Assembly (NCBI GenBank): GCA_936440205.1
Contig: OW387150.1
Span: forward strand, 11,072,152 to 11,136,151
Direction: 5' to 3'
Length of the DNA stretch: 64,000 bases
From: Lepidonotus clava
Lineage: Eukaryota > Annelida > Polychaeta > Phyllodocida > Polynoidae
Shown here piece after piece: positions 12,220 through 23,512 of this stretch (the first letter of the stretch is position 1; every line of letters starts with the position of its first letter). The translations under genes and the position numbers were made by a program. The notes beneath the pieces are model-generated. The model made no database searches. It was not told where the DNA came from and was given only the letters and a program-made list of their open reading frames with translations.

Positions 12220-12707
12220 AACAGGGCCAGCTCCAGGGAAAGGGAGGGGGGGGTTCCAGTGATTCCAGGGGTCCTGAGCGCCTGGGACCCTTTTGGTGGA
12301 GCCCTAAACTATAAAAGGAGGGGGAAATGCCGCCCGCATATGCGCGAAATTAGAAATGCATGCCTCTTTAGTTCTTAGCCCAGGGTACCAACCACACAGG
12401 GAAAACAGGGAAAATGGCAAAATAAATTCCCTGACAGGGAAAACACAGGGAATTTTATTTGGCCAGGGTCTGAAATTCCTGATTCTCAAGATATTAAGGA
12501 TTTAACATTTTGTTGTTGGGTTGTCCAATTTTTTTCTGCATGCAGAGGCTTTTAAACTTGAAAAACTGGATATGACACAGGGAAAAATTGCCGTGGAACA
12601 GGGAAATCTCAGGGAAAACACAGGGAATTTTAAAATGGACTTTTGGTTGGTACCCTGTTAGCCTTTACTCCACTCCCTCCCCCCAAAATTTCTGTATCCG
12701 CCCCTGC
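12220..12707. mobile_element. Outer hAT-like MITE interrupted by another MITE
   Basis: The left end (cagggccagctccaggg) and the reverse complement of the right end (caggggcggatacag) are imperfect inverted repeats of the common animal CAGGGGCGGAT type. Both internal sides are rich in G or C runs. A second MITE (12381-12657) with its own target duplication sits inside. The flanks are A-rich, so a target duplication cannot be judged. Limits are approximate. Confidence 0.4.
12381..12657. mobile_element. MITE with CAGGGTACCAACC terminal inverted repeats
   Basis: The element starts CAGGGTACCAACC and ends GGTTGGTACCCTG, a perfect 13-bp inverted repeat. It is flanked by the 6-bp direct repeat TTAGCC (12375-12380 and 12658-12663), read as the target duplication. 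The interior repeats CAGGGAAAA and TTCCCTG many times. No transposase is encoded. The second copy at 15088-15376 has the same ends and also a 6-bp duplication. Superfamily is uncertain (hAT-like ends, unusual duplication length). Confidence 0.8.
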
Positions 12708-13869
12708 AAAAAAAAACAAAAAAACCTAACAAAAACAAAGAAAAAATAACAACTAGCAAACTAAAACGACTCTCTTGCATTGTTGTGAATTGTGAATTTT
12801 GCCCTTGTGATTATGGGTCAGCATCGGATCCCATATCAATATTTGTGTCGATAACAAACATGTAACTTTACATACCCGGATTGTTCCACACTCACAAATT
12901 TCCATATCAGCAATCAAACATGTATAATATAGGTCAAGAACATGTACAAAAGAGATCTATACCTCCGCGCATGTTACAAGTGTGTGTATAGACGTATGTA
13001 GGGAGAGCGGATTGAGTTTGATGATAAGTTGTAATAGTCAATAGGGCCACTTGTACTGGGAACTTTATGGTTCCGGACCTCCGGGAGGTCTGGTGGGGGT
13101 AGTGGTGAGAGGCTCGGCCAGAACATGTCCAGTCAGGCCGAAATCTCAGTATAGAACGCAATTACAGCAATACCTTTCATGGTATATACTTCTTGTAACT
13201 GCAAAGAGCGTCAATTGTACACTGTACAACAGGATAAAAATAGGCAACTGACTTATATCTAAAATACTAAATTCTGGGGTTGTTAACGAATGGTCAGGGA
13301 ATTTAAGATTTCTCTAATTCTTTTCAATCAAGATTTAAAGAAAGCACCATCCGATATGAAACTCAGAATGGCATAGTATAAACTAGTTCTTTATATTGGT
13401 AGATATTGTGATTCTTTATACCCAGGCCTCACTGCCTTGTCTGATATAATGATATGCATATAACTTAGGAAAACAGAAGATCGGAGAACAAATCAGGATA
13501 GTGAGGAACTCATTAAAAAGCGTAAAAACGTTGTGGTGGAGAATGCGTGGGGATATGACGCGGAAGTGGAGTCACACTCTCCACCAGAATCTAGTTAAGC
13601 AATAATATTACCAACCCACCCCCTCCCCCTTAAATCCCCAGCACTCAACAGGCACCAGGCAGGTAGCTATTGTTGGCCGGCTTTGTCCAGCCCAGACCCT
13701 GGAGGGAGCGCAGCCCATACTGGAGCAATGTGAGTGGGACCCACCACCACCACCACCTGGAGTAACCACTGCCGCTATAGTAAAGGTCCCCACTGAGGGG
13801 TCGGGGATATGTACGTATATGTGTGTATGGCCATTGCACTGGAAGTAATATTTTTGACCACTTGGAGTA

Positions 13870-13952
13870 TTGACCTTCACAGAAAGGGCATTTGACCTTA
13901 ACAGGAAGGGTTTTGACTTTAACAGAAAGGGCTTTGACCTTAGATGGAAGGG
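13870..13952 (+). repeat. Four-copy 21-22-bp tandem repeat
   Basis: The unit ttgacctt-acagaaaggg is repeated four times with small changes. The minus strand stays open through it and reads repeated KVK-type residues, but no splice or start signals support coding. Confidence 0.6.
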
Positions 13953-14117
13953 AAGGCCACGCCTGGCTTAGTATTGACATTGTCAATCCCCACTGTGTAT
14001 GAGAGGACTGACCAGGACATGGGACCAGCATGGGGCCGTTCCTCCAGTACCTGTACACTGATTGATGACTGGACGCAGGGCCCATTGGTTTTCAATTAGG
14101 GCAGCAAGCGCTCGGTG

Positions 14118-14124
14118 TATAAAG
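14118..14124 (+). promoter_or_regulatory. TATA-like box upstream of alternative first exon B
   Basis: TATAAAG in a GC-flanked context lies 0.8 kb before the ATG at 14946. A good acceptor (C-run then CAG, ending at 14902) sits just before that ATG, so a spliced leader starting near 14150 is plausible. No leader donor is certain; GTATGT near 14190 is one option. Confidence 0.3.
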
Positions 14125-14543
14125 GCCGTTGGGATATATAACTCGAGACCCACTTTGGGTAGTGGAATGCGGCTGGAGGTGTGGAAGTATGTGATTTGGT
14201 GATAGCATGCTGATTCTCGGTATACCCACCTAAGGCATTATAACTGCCTCACACCAACTACTCCCAGTAAAGTACAAAGTAATGGACGCATACAATACGA
14301 ACTGACAGCAGTCATTGACAACTCATTTATCAAACTTCTGAGGATCTTAAGATCTCAGATCAATAAGATCTAGCCACTGGAGGGAGTACGTACTTGACAT
14401 CGTGCACAGAAGTAGAACACACACTTGTAATACATTAAGGTACATACCTCCAGGCATTCAATAGCCCTAGCCCTAGGTGGCAGGACGTGGATAGACCTTC
14501 AGGACACCCTGGAGGAATACCTGTACATGTGTCACACACTAAT

Positions 14544-14702
14544 CAGAGATGCCACTTTTCCTACTTTTGTAGGATTCTCTACTTTTTGGTGATTTTGGAT
14601 TGCACAATTGATTTTCTTTCCTAGCTGCTTCCAGAAAAAAAAAAGTAGGAAAGATATTTCCTACTTTCCCTACTTTTTCATCAGTCAGGGGTGGCATCTC
14701 TG
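14544..14702. mobile_element. Short MITE with CAGAGATGCCAC inverted ends
   Basis: The element begins CAGAGATGCCAC and ends GTGGCATCTCTG, a perfect 12-bp inverted repeat; flanking aat/att extends it. The interior is 130 bp of T-rich and A-rich sequence with repeated ctacttt motifs and their complement. There is no coding capacity. Ends are hAT-like, but no clear 8-bp target duplication is visible. Confidence 0.7.
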
Positions 14703-14945
14703 ATTAATTACTCTGGTTCTACTTTGTTACCACCCACGTTACGTCACTTTCAACTGTACGTTAGGAAAAGACGCAATAACCGACTTATGAGTCCAGCAAT
14801 CTGATCGGCTGATGTGCATCAGCTGGGATTGAATTCGTCAAAAACTGACGATTTGGGCATTGGCCTGTACATGCGGGCGTATCTGCACTAACTCCCCCCC
14901 AGTGGAGTGCCCCAGGACCTTGTGAAAGCTGTCTGAGGCTCTAAG

Positions 14946-15039
14946 ATGAAGACCCGCGGGTGGAGGGACTCGCTGAAGGAGCTGGTCATTAACAGGGGGA
15001 TGACGCCCACCCTGAAGACCCAGGGCGGACCGCGCACAG
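14946..15039 (+). CDS. Alternative first coding exon of CLASP (31 residues)
   Basis: The ATG at 14946 opens 31 codons (start MKTRGWRDSLKE) plus one base, ending at the donor GTGAGA. Phase 1 matches the acceptor at 27004 and gives Ala across the junction. The exon is GC-rich in an AT-rich region, as real exons here are. An acceptor ending at 14902 would make a UTR-plus-coding exon 14903-15039. An in-frame TGA at 14934 rules out use as an internal coding exon, so this is a start exon. The basic, amphipathic-looking cap would replace TOG1. The sequence is not recognised from any known CLASP. Confidence 0.6.
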
Positions 15040-15087
15040 GTGAGAACAGGGGGGGATAAAGATGTAAAAATGAAAACATTTTAATAG

Positions 15088-15376
15088 CAGGGTACCAACC
15101 ACACAGAGAAAACAGGGAAAATGGCAAACAAAATTCCCTGACAGGGAAAACACAGGGAATTTGGAAATTTTGCCAAAACACAGGGAAAACACAGGGAATT
15201 TCATTTGGCCAGGTCCTGAAATTCCTGATTCTCAAGATATTAGGGATTTAACATTTTGTTGTTGGGTTGTCCAAATTTTTTCTGCATAATATACCGCAGG
15301 GAAAATTTGCCGGCGGACAGGGAAATCTCAGGGAAAACACAGGGAATTTGAAAATGGACTTTCGGTTGGTACCCTG
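15088..15376. mobile_element. Second full copy of the CAGGGTACCAACC MITE
   Basis: It has the same 13-bp inverted termini as 12381-12657 and a different 6-bp flanking repeat, TAATAG (15082-15087 and 15377-15382). The interior is collinear with the first copy over most of its length. It lies 49 bp downstream of the alternative exon B donor. Confidence 0.8.
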
Positions 15377-15536
15377 TAATAGATAGTCATATACTGCTTA
15401 CATTGTAGGGGTAGGAACTTCACATAATAGACAACTTGTAATTCCAGAATGTCCCACTGTAACTTTACATTATGTACACTGAATTATAGATAGTTAAACC
15501 TAATGGATCTTTATTGATTCTTTTTATTGATAAAAA

Positions 15537-15758
15537 CAGGGCTCAACATTAAGGTTTTTGACCTGGCTGCCCATCGGGCAGGTATGGATGCTATTTTACC
15601 TGCCCGACTTTTGAAGTTACCTGCCCAGTTTTACTAGATTATTATTATATGCCAAACATTTTACCTGCCCTTCGGGCAGGTGAGTGTCAACATTTACCTG
15701 CCCCACCTCAACTTTTACCTGCCCCGGGCATGCGGGCAATGCTTAATGTTGAGCCCTG
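15537..15758. mobile_element. hAT-type MITE with CAGGGCTCAACATTAAG ends
   Basis: The element starts CAGGGCTCAACATTAAG and ends CTTAATGTTGAGCCCTG, a perfect 17-bp inverted repeat of the hAT type. Inside, acctgcccg and cgggcaggt motifs recur in both orientations, so the whole can fold extensively. The flanks share only an A-run (aaaaa), so the 8-bp duplication is not clear. There is no coding capacity. Confidence 0.75.
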
Positions 15759-17900
15759 AAAAAGATATAAAAGAAGACGCAATCATTCATCAAGTAGGAT
15801 AGGTTTTGTAATTGGTGTTTGGCACACGTGACCCTCTTAATCCCCTTATAAATCCAGGATAAGAACTGTCAATACAAATAATCTTAACGAGTCGGCGAAG
15901 TTGCATATTCTTAATACTTCTAGCTCTTTTTCCTTTGCCCTACTAAAAAGGTATAGCGTGATTTTTGTGTGCATGCCATTGTGTCCTCTGGGAAGAACCC
16001 TGAAGGGTTGGCCGGACGTTAAAATATCCCAACAAACAAAACAATCATTCCTACCAACATGAACTTTTCACTCTGATTCCAAAGACTGTAAATAAGCTGT
16101 CTGGAAAAAGAACTGTTCATCGCAGGATTGTAACGAAAAGGCCACTCCTTATCAGATAAACACAGATTTTCACATCAGAAGAAACAATATGTACCAGAGT
16201 AAAATATTTTAGTATGTGAACCTTTCATATTTAATTCTCGGGCGAACGGCTCACTCTGTCAATGCTGTAACGGCACATGTGTGGAGTACGTACGAGGCTC
16301 CCATAGCTCGTACACGCGCCAATACACCTGTATGTATACATAGGCCCGCTGGGAACGGCTACAGGTCTAGGCCTGGCAGGCCTAGCTCGCCATAGGCTCG
16401 AGCCTCAATAGGCTAGGCCTATAACCTGGCGTATTTACAAACACAAACCCAGCCTCTCTGCCGGTTCACAAATACATAGAATCGGCGCACCTATATCACC
16501 AAAGGGGCTATATATTCTCTTCTCTTTTTTTTCGTTATTAAAAAAAAAAGAAAAAATCACCAATATAAGTTCAAGTCGTGAGAAGTGAAAGGCCTCAACC
16601 AAATCGGATTGTTTCTTTAACTTAAAGCACGATTCTCATTGTTCCAGCTGTGGAAACAGTTACTTCTGGGTTCTCTGAAGTGGTGAGAGGTTTACCTTAA
16701 TGCTTTGTGTTCTAATACAACTAATTCGGTTACGTGTACACAGGGAAAAGTTGTAACTCTCGCTATTCTTGGCAGTGTTTTGTATTACCTTACCATTGTT
16801 TTTGTAACGATCTTTAATATATTTGATTTAAGGTTTGATGGAAGATATTCTACTTTGGAAAGAAGAGTGTGTATTGGTTTATGAATGATGTTTTGATTTT
16901 AAACAAAAAATCCTTAACTCGCTCTATGCCTTGTTTGATAAGTTCTATGCATACTTTGAATCAACAAATTGAAATAATCGATCCGATCAGGAAACAAAAT
17001 AGGTCCATAACAATTTGCTACGAATTTGATATTGTCACAAACTGACAAACGCTACTGAATATTTGCTTAAACGTAGTTCACAAATCAAAGTCAAGTATCC
17101 ACACTATTCCAGTTCAGTATGACCTATTAGTTTGGTATGGTTCATAAGTCTCACTCTCAGTGCAGTGGTCTATGGTATTTAAAACCCATCTTCGTCTTTC
17201 AGTCTGTTGCACATCTATACCAGGCCTTTTAAAAGTCTAACAGTTTAGAGTGCCAGGACGTGTTGCCAAGAAGTAGTTGCACTACAAAAACAGGGCTACT
17301 CATGCCTACTGCACTATGACTCCACACTTAGTCTCATGTTGTAAGCTATGATTAGAACCTTTTGATTAGTATATTTATCATGAACACTGTGCCAATGTTT
17401 TTGTGTTGATAAGATGGACCTTTGAATAGTTATTTCATGTTAAAACATGTCGTTACAGGCAAAACCTGTTTATCAAATATTTGTACCAGAGATATCTGAA
17501 AAATCACCAGATAAATATTTAACGACGGAATTCTAATTCTTGCACCTAAAAGCCTTCGAAATAAAATCTCAGGAAGTGTTTACTGAAACGCGATACGAAG
17601 AACCTCTTGATTCTGATAAACCACTATTGGTTCTTTATGGCCCTTTATTCCAGTTTACTTAGAACTCAGACTTAGGAGCAAAGAACCACCAACAGCTTGT
17701 AAACTAACCGCCAGTCAGGTTCAATATTGACGATGTGGCCGTATAGGGTCCTAATGCGGCCAAAACAATGCCGGGGATTTAGTGGGAGGGTGGGTATAGC
17801 AGCATAAGCCGACATACACGGCATTCCTGTGGCCAGGTTCCGTCTCTCAGATAACTCTGATAGGTGAGGGAAAGAGGCCTGTGAGCTACTCGCTACTCAC

Positions 17901-18024
17901 CGAGCAGATGGGAGCTGCTCTCCAAACAGATGTTTAGAAGGGTCACTACCCGCTGGGTACCAGCCGACTTGTGCCGCCGCGCCCTATGCCTAAAGGTCTG
18001 GCGTCTGGTGCTGGTTCTCGGCAT
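17901..18024 (-). CDS. Weak candidate minus-strand first exon, Arg-rich
   Basis: On the minus strand an ATG at 18024 opens 41 codons plus one base, ending at a perfect donor GTGAGT (plus-strand 17895-17900). The stretch is GC-rich in an AT-rich setting, and the peptide begins MPRTSTRRQTF with many Arg. The open frame extends further upstream to 18183. No partner exon is identified, and no family is recognised. It could be part of an unknown antisense gene or a chance frame. Confidence 0.2.
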
Positions 18025-19284
18025 GTTGTCTTTTGATCGTACATGAAGTGTAGCCTTTTCGGTCGGGCTATCACTCTCCCAGCAGATGTGGGGTTTTATG
18101 TGGGATTTATCCTGGGAAAGGTCAAGTGGATATGGACTTTTAGTTCGATTGAAAATGAGTGGTATTTTGGGTGCGGTTTTCATCAGTCCGACCTGACATG
18201 TTTTGCATTTGATTTCCAGAGTATTTTGGGTGTTTCGGATGGGTATAGTTATTCCAGAATGACTCAGCAGTTGTTATTTCAAGAATAGGACAGTTTACTC
18301 CTTGAGGTTTCCAAGAGAAGGCGGTATCCGCAATGGCGACGGCGTGGTGAATGGACCTATTGCCACTCTCCGAATAAGAGTATCCATTACCAGTTACGTG
18401 CCCCAAGGCTTAGAAATGTGATATGTGGGTGTGTAAAAAACAGGTTCACTAGTGTAAAAAGTGGTAGCTAAGAGAGTTGATTTACTTTTATTTGAGTGTT
18501 GTTGGCAAGTAAAAAAGTTTTGCAGGGATGTAATTTCATCACATGCAGGCACGTGGGCCCCCTTCTTTCTTTCTTTTTCTTTTTAAAAAAAGGATTTTGC
18601 GGGGGGAAAAACTTATAGTCGGTGTTATACCTTCATGGTGTCTAGGGTCTTCTGAGAAAAAAAAAAGAACCCACACATTCTCTGTTAACTGTAAGAAGGT
18701 GGGGAACTGTCTCAGCAAATCAAGCAGGTGACTTTAGATTCCCCTTTTGCAGCAGCCCACCAACCTCCTCAGACACTGGGTAACTTGACCTAGTAAACCA
18801 GGGACTTTAGCACAGATAGCAGTCAATGCCATTCATGGTTAACAAGGATACGATCACCAAAGTACTTACAGAGATTGCAACATAAGTAAATGAAAATATA
18901 TATAACAATAACAAGCCGAGGTTTTACCTGGATTAGAACCCCTAGAAAACGTCAATGGTCTCTTAATTGATACATGCATGTATGATAACTGCTGCAACCT
19001 CGTAAGACTCCATACAACCGCCCACCCCATAAGTAAGTAATGACCAGTCCCCTCCCCAGTCTCCCATCACAGCTGATGCGTTCTTGAGTCCATGAGTCAT
19101 ATACCACCACCGTCTCGGCCTCCTCCAGTGACCCCCCTCTCCTCTCCCCTCACACCAACTCACTCAGCCTCCCGGGGGGGGGGGGGGGGGGCACTCAGAT
19201 ATAGTTTAGGTAGCGACATGAGGCACAACCCTCAGAAGCGTTGGCTGTGTACTCCCTCTGAAAGCTTCAATGGAGGGGCGGCAA

Positions 19285-19421
19285 CATTAGCGGATCCAGC
19301 CTTTTGAAAAGGTGGGACAGTACACCCCCCACCCCTTTTCCCAGAATTTTACATTAATGAAGTCTAAATTTGGCCTTAAAAAAAAGGGGGGGGGGGCGTG
19401 CCCCCTCTAAATCCGCCACTG
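19285..19421. mobile_element. hAT-like MITE with CAGTGGCGGAT-type ends
   Basis: The left end CATTAGCGGATCCAG and the reverse complement of the right end CAGTGGCGGATTTAG are imperfect inverted repeats of a type common to short hAT derivatives in animals. The interior is C-rich on the left and G-rich on the right. No target duplication is clear. Confidence 0.5.
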
Positions 19422-19945
19422 GGTAATAAATCCAGTGTAAGATTTTCTATCTGTTTATGCATCATGAAAAAGCCTAACAGTGTAATTGTGTAGCACAGGT
19501 GATAATTTGGGAATTTGTATAGGTTTTTTTTTTCATGACTATAGGCTCGAAAGCAATATAAACAAAGGACAGTGGTCTACAATTACATGTAGTCTATTTC
19601 AAGCTATTTTGGGAGCAGTCTGCTTCTTTGAAATCCCAAAAATGATGTGCAGGAAAGTCCCACAGTCGTTTCTATGCCCAAAGAGTGGGTGCCCCCCTCT
19701 TCCTCCCCACGCACTCATCCTGCCTCCATCCTCCCCTGTTTGTATTTATAGCTGTTTGTGTACACGGCCCTAGGCCTGAGCCCATCGTCATTCCACTCTC
19801 AGTGTATGTATGTAACACTGGCAGGAGGCTGGCACGGTCTTTATGAACCGACCTCCGGCCATATAGCACTACACACACGGCTTATAATACCCAACTACAG
19901 ACTCAATGGGATACGGTGGGAGACGTTCACAGGTTCCTTCGTACC

Positions 19946-19949
19946 ATGG
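19946..19949 (+). CDS. Candidate minimal start exon (Met plus one base)
   Basis: The string ACCATGG is followed directly by GTGAGT: a full Kozak start whose exon ends one base after the ATG, in phase 1. Joined to 27004 it would read Met-Ala-Ser-Ser-Ala. A TATAATA motif lies about 65 bp upstream. Mammalian CLASP2 gamma also starts with a very short coding cap, so the arrangement has a precedent, but the signal is only about 12 bp long. Confidence 0.25.
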
Positions 19950-20270
19950 GTGAGTCAGAAAAGGGAGTTGTCATTAGATTTTTTAGATTTATAGTTCGGG
20001 GGGGGGGGGGGGGGGGTGTAAAAGTTAAGAGACTGGAGTAAATTTCCTAGGATTTTTTCCCCTTTTTTTCCTCTCTTATTTTTCCTCCAATGTTACAAGG
20101 ACCTTATTTATATATCCAGCTCGTAACAGCCAAAGCCATGGCTAGTTTCTTTGCCTTTAACCTCTTCATTCAATTGATCCTCGCCCCCCTCGCTCATCAA
20201 TAATGGACGGCCCTAAGAGCGGGCCTACGCGCGGTCTGACGCGGCGCGTTGTTGAGGGGCGGTAGGGGTG

Positions 20271-20476
20271 CCGTAAAACCCTAAAGTAAACCGCACCTTG
20301 ACTTTTGGATTCTCATTTGACATTTCCATTAGTATATTTTTTTTCGTAAACGCCATAGTATTCAAAGTTGAACAAAATCCTAATTTGGGCCGAACCCCTA
20401 AAGTTAGGGCTTGATGGGAATCAATTTCTCAGGTTAACTCTTTTTTAAGCGGCGGCTTAAATTAGGGGTTTTACGG
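20271..20476. mobile_element. MITE with CCGTAAAACCC(C)TAA inverted ends
   Basis: The left end ccgtaaaaccctaaa and the reverse complement of the right end ccgtaaaacccctaatt match over about 15 bp. The flanks read TG and TA, so a degraded TA duplication (mariner-like) is possible. The 200-bp interior is non-coding. Confidence 0.55.
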
Positions 20477-20794
20477 TAGTCGGATGATGTGATCCCTGCC
20501 CCTGTCATGTTCCGCACCAGCTGACCTGCCCCGACCACTTTACCTCTAATATACTACCCGGCCTAGTTAACAACAAAACATCGCCCGTGTCCAGTGAAGG
20601 GACCAGGTTGGACTTGACATAAATTGTTTCCTCGTCGTTGTTTGTCAGAATTGACATGCCCCCGGAGCTTTTTGGGATGAATGACTAAGTCTGTGAGGTT
20701 TAAAGATGGAATATTTGGACCGGTTTAGAACTGGACCGGAACGTTTCTTTTCTTTGTGGTAGGTGAATATGGGCTGTAAATTCAATACAGGTTT

Positions 20795-20870
20795 GCCACA
20801 GGTCAGGGAAAAGTCAGGGAAAAGTTTGTTTTTCAAGGTCAGGGAAAAGTCAGGGAATTTTGATATCTCT
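20795..20870. repeat. Fragment with repeated CAGGGAAAAGT
   Basis: The motif GTCAGGGAAAAGT occurs three times and a last unit ends CAGGGAATTTTG, resembling the interior of the CAGGGTACCAACC MITE family. No terminal repeats are visible, so it may be a fragment or a related family. Confidence 0.45.
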
Positions 20871-21414
20871 GGTCTTTGGCGAGCTTGCAATACATGATGG
20901 GTGCTAGATCCTAGGAAATAGTTATTATCTTAGTTAAGCACTGTTGATCCAATCGGATTGTTTGAAAACAGAAGCTGAAGTTCATTACGAAAATAAAAAC
21001 CTTAAATGAAACAAGATTCAACTTAAAGGGACTTGTACTGTTTCAAGGTAAAGAGGCTCAGGCCTGGGACATTTAGGCATTTACTCTCCAAATATAACCG
21101 GCCCCCATAAAAAGTTTAAAAAAACTAAAATGAAAAAAAGGAGCAAAAAACACCTTGTCCCTCTCCACGCTCCCGTTCACTGACACCAGACACAGTATCC
21201 CACATGTTGTTGATCTTTCCTAGAAATACCACTTGTCTGGTTGGGGGGGGGGGGGGGGGGGTAGGGGTAGGGGAGGGGGGTGCCGGGGGGGGGGGACGAG
21301 GAAAGTTGGGAAGGGGAGGTGGTGACGGATGGCACACGGGCTGCGCGACGACAGGTCGGTCCATCCCCTCTCCAGCACACAGAGTGTTTTTAAAGGGATA
21401 TAGCATGCAGCATT

Positions 21415-21860
21415 GCTACTGATGTAGGCCTCAAAAGTAGGGCATTTGGCGTTATGTGCAGTTCCACTGATGTAGGGATATTCATCTGATGTTGTGTGTA
21501 CTATGTACCACTGGTGTTGCCTCTGGCATCAGTATTGTAGGAATACATGCATTGATCCTTATAGGGATGCAGATCTGTATGTATTGTGCACATCTGATGT
21601 CGCATGTAAAACTACTGATAAAGGGCAGCGCATCTGATGTTTTATGCGATACAACTGATGTACTGATGTATGCATGCATGTCTGAGTTTGTGTGCAGTAC
21701 ATTTAACTGATGTTGGTCTACATTTCTGATGTCGTGTGCACTCCCACTGATATAGGCCTGCATACCTGATGTTGTGTGCAGTATCTCTGATGTGGCCACA
21801 TCAAAAAGATAACTTCTAGTTCTACTGATGTAGGCCATTTGATGTTGTGTGCCCTACCGG
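21415..21860 (+). repeat. Degenerate minisatellite of ~45-bp units
   Basis: Alternating motifs ctgatgtaggcctgcat and ctgatgttgtgtgcagt recur roughly every 40-50 bp across 440 bp, with changing spacer length. No frame is convincingly coding. Confidence 0.65.
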
Positions 21861-22385
21861 TCTACCCCCAATGTCGGCCTGCACGTCTGCCATGTGGGCA
21901 CACCGCCCCCCTCTGCAGAGTACATCACATGCACGCTGCACACAGAGCATGCCCGGCCTACCCCACAGTCAGTGTATATACACCCAACCCGGTCACCTCC
22001 ATGATCATATAGCCCCAGGGACCACTTGGTACAAGAGCCACCACGGCTGGACGACCCCACACACACACCATCAACCACACAGTACCGACAAGTCGGACAT
22101 ACACACACGGACATGGACGCCTAGGCTTGAGTATTTTAAATAGGGAAAATCCATGGCGAATCTTACAGCTATGATCCGTTAGGATGTATAAAAGTTAAAC
22201 ATACGGATTTGATCATTCTGTATCTGGTAGTACCGATAGGCGTATCTCATGGTGTTTCTCATCTGGCCGATAGCAGCAGCACATGCTACCGTCTGACTGA
22301 CCGACATCTCACCCATTCACACTGGAGTGAGTTTGGGCAGAGGTGAGTTGGTTGTCAGTCACCGTGTGTCAGTACCTCCAGAGCT

Positions 22386-22590
22386 ACCTCCCAGTCTCCT
22401 ACGTCCTCCTACAGCCTCACTCGGCCTCGCCCAGCCTCATCCAGACTCACCCAGTCTCCCCCAGTCTCCCCCAGCCTCACCCAGCCTCACTGGCCTCACA
22501 CAGCCTCACTGGCCTTACTCAGCCTCACCCAGCCTCACTCGGCCTCACCCAGCCTCACTCGGCCTCACCCAACCTCCCCCAGCCTCAGTG
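22386..22590 (+). repeat. 10-bp minisatellite, CAGCCTCACC type
   Basis: About 20 copies of a 10-bp unit (cagcctcacc, cggcctcacc, cagtctcccc) follow one another. Because 10 is not a multiple of 3, all frames cycle, which explains the long open Pro/Ser/Leu frames; they are not evidence of a gene. A CpG-bearing GC-rich stretch follows to 22860. Confidence 0.8.
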
Positions 22591-22891
22591 AGTCCCTGGC
22601 CGGCCGCTGATGACCTCACAGACCGGGAATGCTGGCCGCCTGAAGCCGTAGTAGCAGTCAGAAGCGGCGGCGGTGGCAGAAACGGGGACATCTACACCGT
22701 GGAGCCAGCCAGCCCTGGAGGAGGCAGGAGGAGGAGGCTGCTGGTTATAAGAGCCTCCCGGAGGTGGCTGGTCGCAGCATCGGCCCTGGAGGCGGGCAGG
22801 ACAAAGGAGGAGCCGCAGGAGGTTGGCTGGGTGCTGGGTAGGTGCGGTACTACTACGGGGAGTGGCAGCCTCATGGAGTACCAGCACATGG

Positions 22892-23070
22892 ACTAGTTTC
22901 CTTGTGAGAACTAGCTCATGGACTGGGATCCTTGTGAGTACTAGCAGACGAACTGGGATCCTTGTGACAACTAGCACACAACTCAGGAACCTTGTGAATA
23001 CTAGCATACAAACTGGGAAACTTGTGACAACTAGCTTAGGAAGTGGGATCCTTGAGACTACTAGCACACA
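22892..23070 (+). repeat. 30-bp VNTR, about six copies
   Basis: Units of exactly 30 bp start actagc at 22910, 22940, 22970, 23000, 23030 and 23060, after one shorter 18-bp unit at 22892. Each carries a ggatccttgtga-type core. Since 30 is divisible by 3, both strands show a decapeptide repeat in an open frame, but no exon signals support translation. Confidence 0.8.
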
Positions 23071-23330
23071 ATACTATTGCACACTAACCAGCGAAGTCTG
23101 TATCTGATCATACACGGTACTCTGAACAGAACCTGTATGGAAATATAGATGTGGACTTTGGATCTATGTGAAACTTGTACCTTACGGGTAGTGTTTTTAG
23201 AGTGAGTGGTATAAACATTGACCCTAGGAGGCTGCCCAGGAGAAACTTTAATGGCCTTTTTGACTTTTGTGTTCAGACTGTGTTAACTGAATTTGTAAAC
23301 AGTTTCGTTGGCCATATCTTACAGTTCAGC

Positions 23331-23512
23331 CTGCAGAGGCGCTTTCGTGTATCTAAACTACCTGAGATAATCTCTACTCCACAAGGATGTATATGACAAA
23401 ATCTTAGAAAAAGAATACCTGCAGAGTAGCCTTCGTATATACCTAAACTACCTGAGATAATTCCTACTTCCCAGGGATATATATGAGGATTTTAACCAAC
23501 ATCTTAGGAATA
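23331..23512 (+). repeat. Two-copy tandem duplication, period ~89 bp
   Basis: The block ctgcagag...cttcgt, then ctaaactacctgagataat, then gatatatatga appears at 23331 and again at about 23420 with modest divergence. It is non-coding. Confidence 0.65.

Larger units (their letters stand above)
5856..14902. other. Large intron-like region with repeats
   Basis: Between the first two good alternative first exons I see no strong coding exon; a weak candidate is listed separately at 10701-10941. The recognisable content is a CRE-bearing direct repeat near 6461, a three-copy tandem repeat near 7588-8255, MITE copies near 10000 and 12220-12707, a small minisatellite at 13870 and a MITE at 14544. The rest is AT-rich sequence without recognised features. 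Confidence 0.6.

Noticed and set aside
13645-14085. 146-codon minus-strand open frame
   Set aside because: It runs through a small tandem repeat, and the product is low-complexity (Trp run) with no splice or start support.
22327-22896. 189-codon open frame, Pro/Ser/Leu-rich then Arg/Gly-rich
   Set aside because: It is created by the 10-bp minisatellite, has no ATG near its start, and shows no product similarity.
22918-22933. ATG, five codons and a phase 1 GTGAGT inside the 30-bp VNTR
   Set aside because: It is a by-product of the repeat unit and lacks exon composition; shows that phase 1 hits also occur by chance.
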